In this document: positions 63,931 through 64,000 of the stretch, piece after piece
Layout of the letters: each line of letters begins with the position of its first letter
Position numbering within the stretch: the first letter of the stretch is position 1
Notes under the pieces: generated by a model
What the model saw: only the letters and a program-made list of their open reading frames with translations
What the model was told of the DNA's origin: nothing
The model's database searches: none
Made by a program: the position numbers and the translations under genes
From: Alteromonas sp. KUL106
GTDB taxonomy: Bacteria > Pseudomonadota > Gammaproteobacteria > Enterobacterales > Alteromonadaceae
NCBI RefSeq assembly: GCF_009811415.1
Contig: NZ_BLIG01000047.1
Location: 84,614-148,613, forward strand
Direction: 5' to 3'
Length of the DNA stretch: 64,000 nucleotides

Positions 63931-64000
63931 TATACCAGTCCGCATAGATAATTACCCACTCAGCGAGAGTTAAAATGTTCGTAATCGCGGCGTGTTGCCG
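63931..64000 (-). repeat. Dispersed intergenic repeat, long copy at window end
   Basis: Reverse complement of the 53087-53157 copy with about six differences; may continue past the edge of the window. Confidence 0.85.

Noticed and set aside
1..64000. CRISPR arrays, transposases, prophage, tRNA or rRNA genes
   Set aside because: None of the expected repeat spacing, transposase motifs or tRNA/rRNA sequence was seen.

Overview
The window looks like chromosomal DNA of a marine gammaproteobacterium of the Alteromonadales, most probably Alteromonas or a close relative. This is inferred from gene content: class II IlvC, a PlsB-type acyltransferase, LexA with tandem SOS boxes, a caa3-type cox cluster, and gene neighbourhoods shared with Escherichia coli (greB/tex, bioH/comF/nfuA, fkpA/slyX, yheV/yheS/yheT/yheU). 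No rRNA, tRNA, CRISPR array, prophage or insertion sequence is visible. Most of it is core genome.

Layout. 1-4369 (minus): tamB (cut by the window edge) and tamA, overlapping by 4 bases; together they build outer-membrane and surface protein assembly. 4657-8037 (plus): a secreted S9 peptidase and a Bcr/CflA-type drug exporter. 8137-16810: branched-chain amino acid genes, with ilvC and its LysR regulator ilvY divergent over a candidate operator, then comM (yifB) and a TRIC-like channel gene, then the ilvD-ilvA operon, which lacks ilvGME. 17066-22780: plsB, a GAF/PAS/PAS/GAF diguanylate cyclase, and lexA. 23363-32699: an aa3/caa3 cytochrome oxidase cluster (coxB with a fused cytochrome c domain, coxA, cox11, coxC, DUF2909, surf1, a degenerate SCO-like gene, ctaA, ctaB, SCO, GNAT), with subunits, heme A synthesis and copper delivery together.

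32811-38106 is accessory: a polysaccharide deacetylase, a MATE exporter, a SAM methyltransferase, a VOC protein, an aspartate/glutamate racemase and a small membrane protein. 38152-50113 is the E. coli-like nfuA/comF/bioH/tex/greB block, interrupted by an M14 metallopeptidase, a minimal flagellar-rod-like protein, a SprA-type putative metallopeptidase, and an unusual two-domain protein joining a papain-like cysteine protease to an alpha/beta hydrolase. 50288-58871 is the fkpA/slyX/yheV-yheS-yheT-yheU block with a WD40 lipoprotein, a DUF748 protein and an unlisted 52-residue acidic protein added. 58925-63852 has a small beta-barrel and the mdoG-mdoH osmoregulated periplasmic glucan operon with a shortened MdoH.

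The most interesting items are the cysteine protease-hydrolase fusion, the rod-like/SprA pair, the SCO-like protein in the cox cluster, the small CxxxC protein at 53236, a possible structured RNA at 50620-50801, and a family of intergenic repeats (five sites) whose largest form is at least 70 bp and whose core can occur as a 26-bp perfect palindrome. All assignments were made by reading sequence and motifs; no database search was run.
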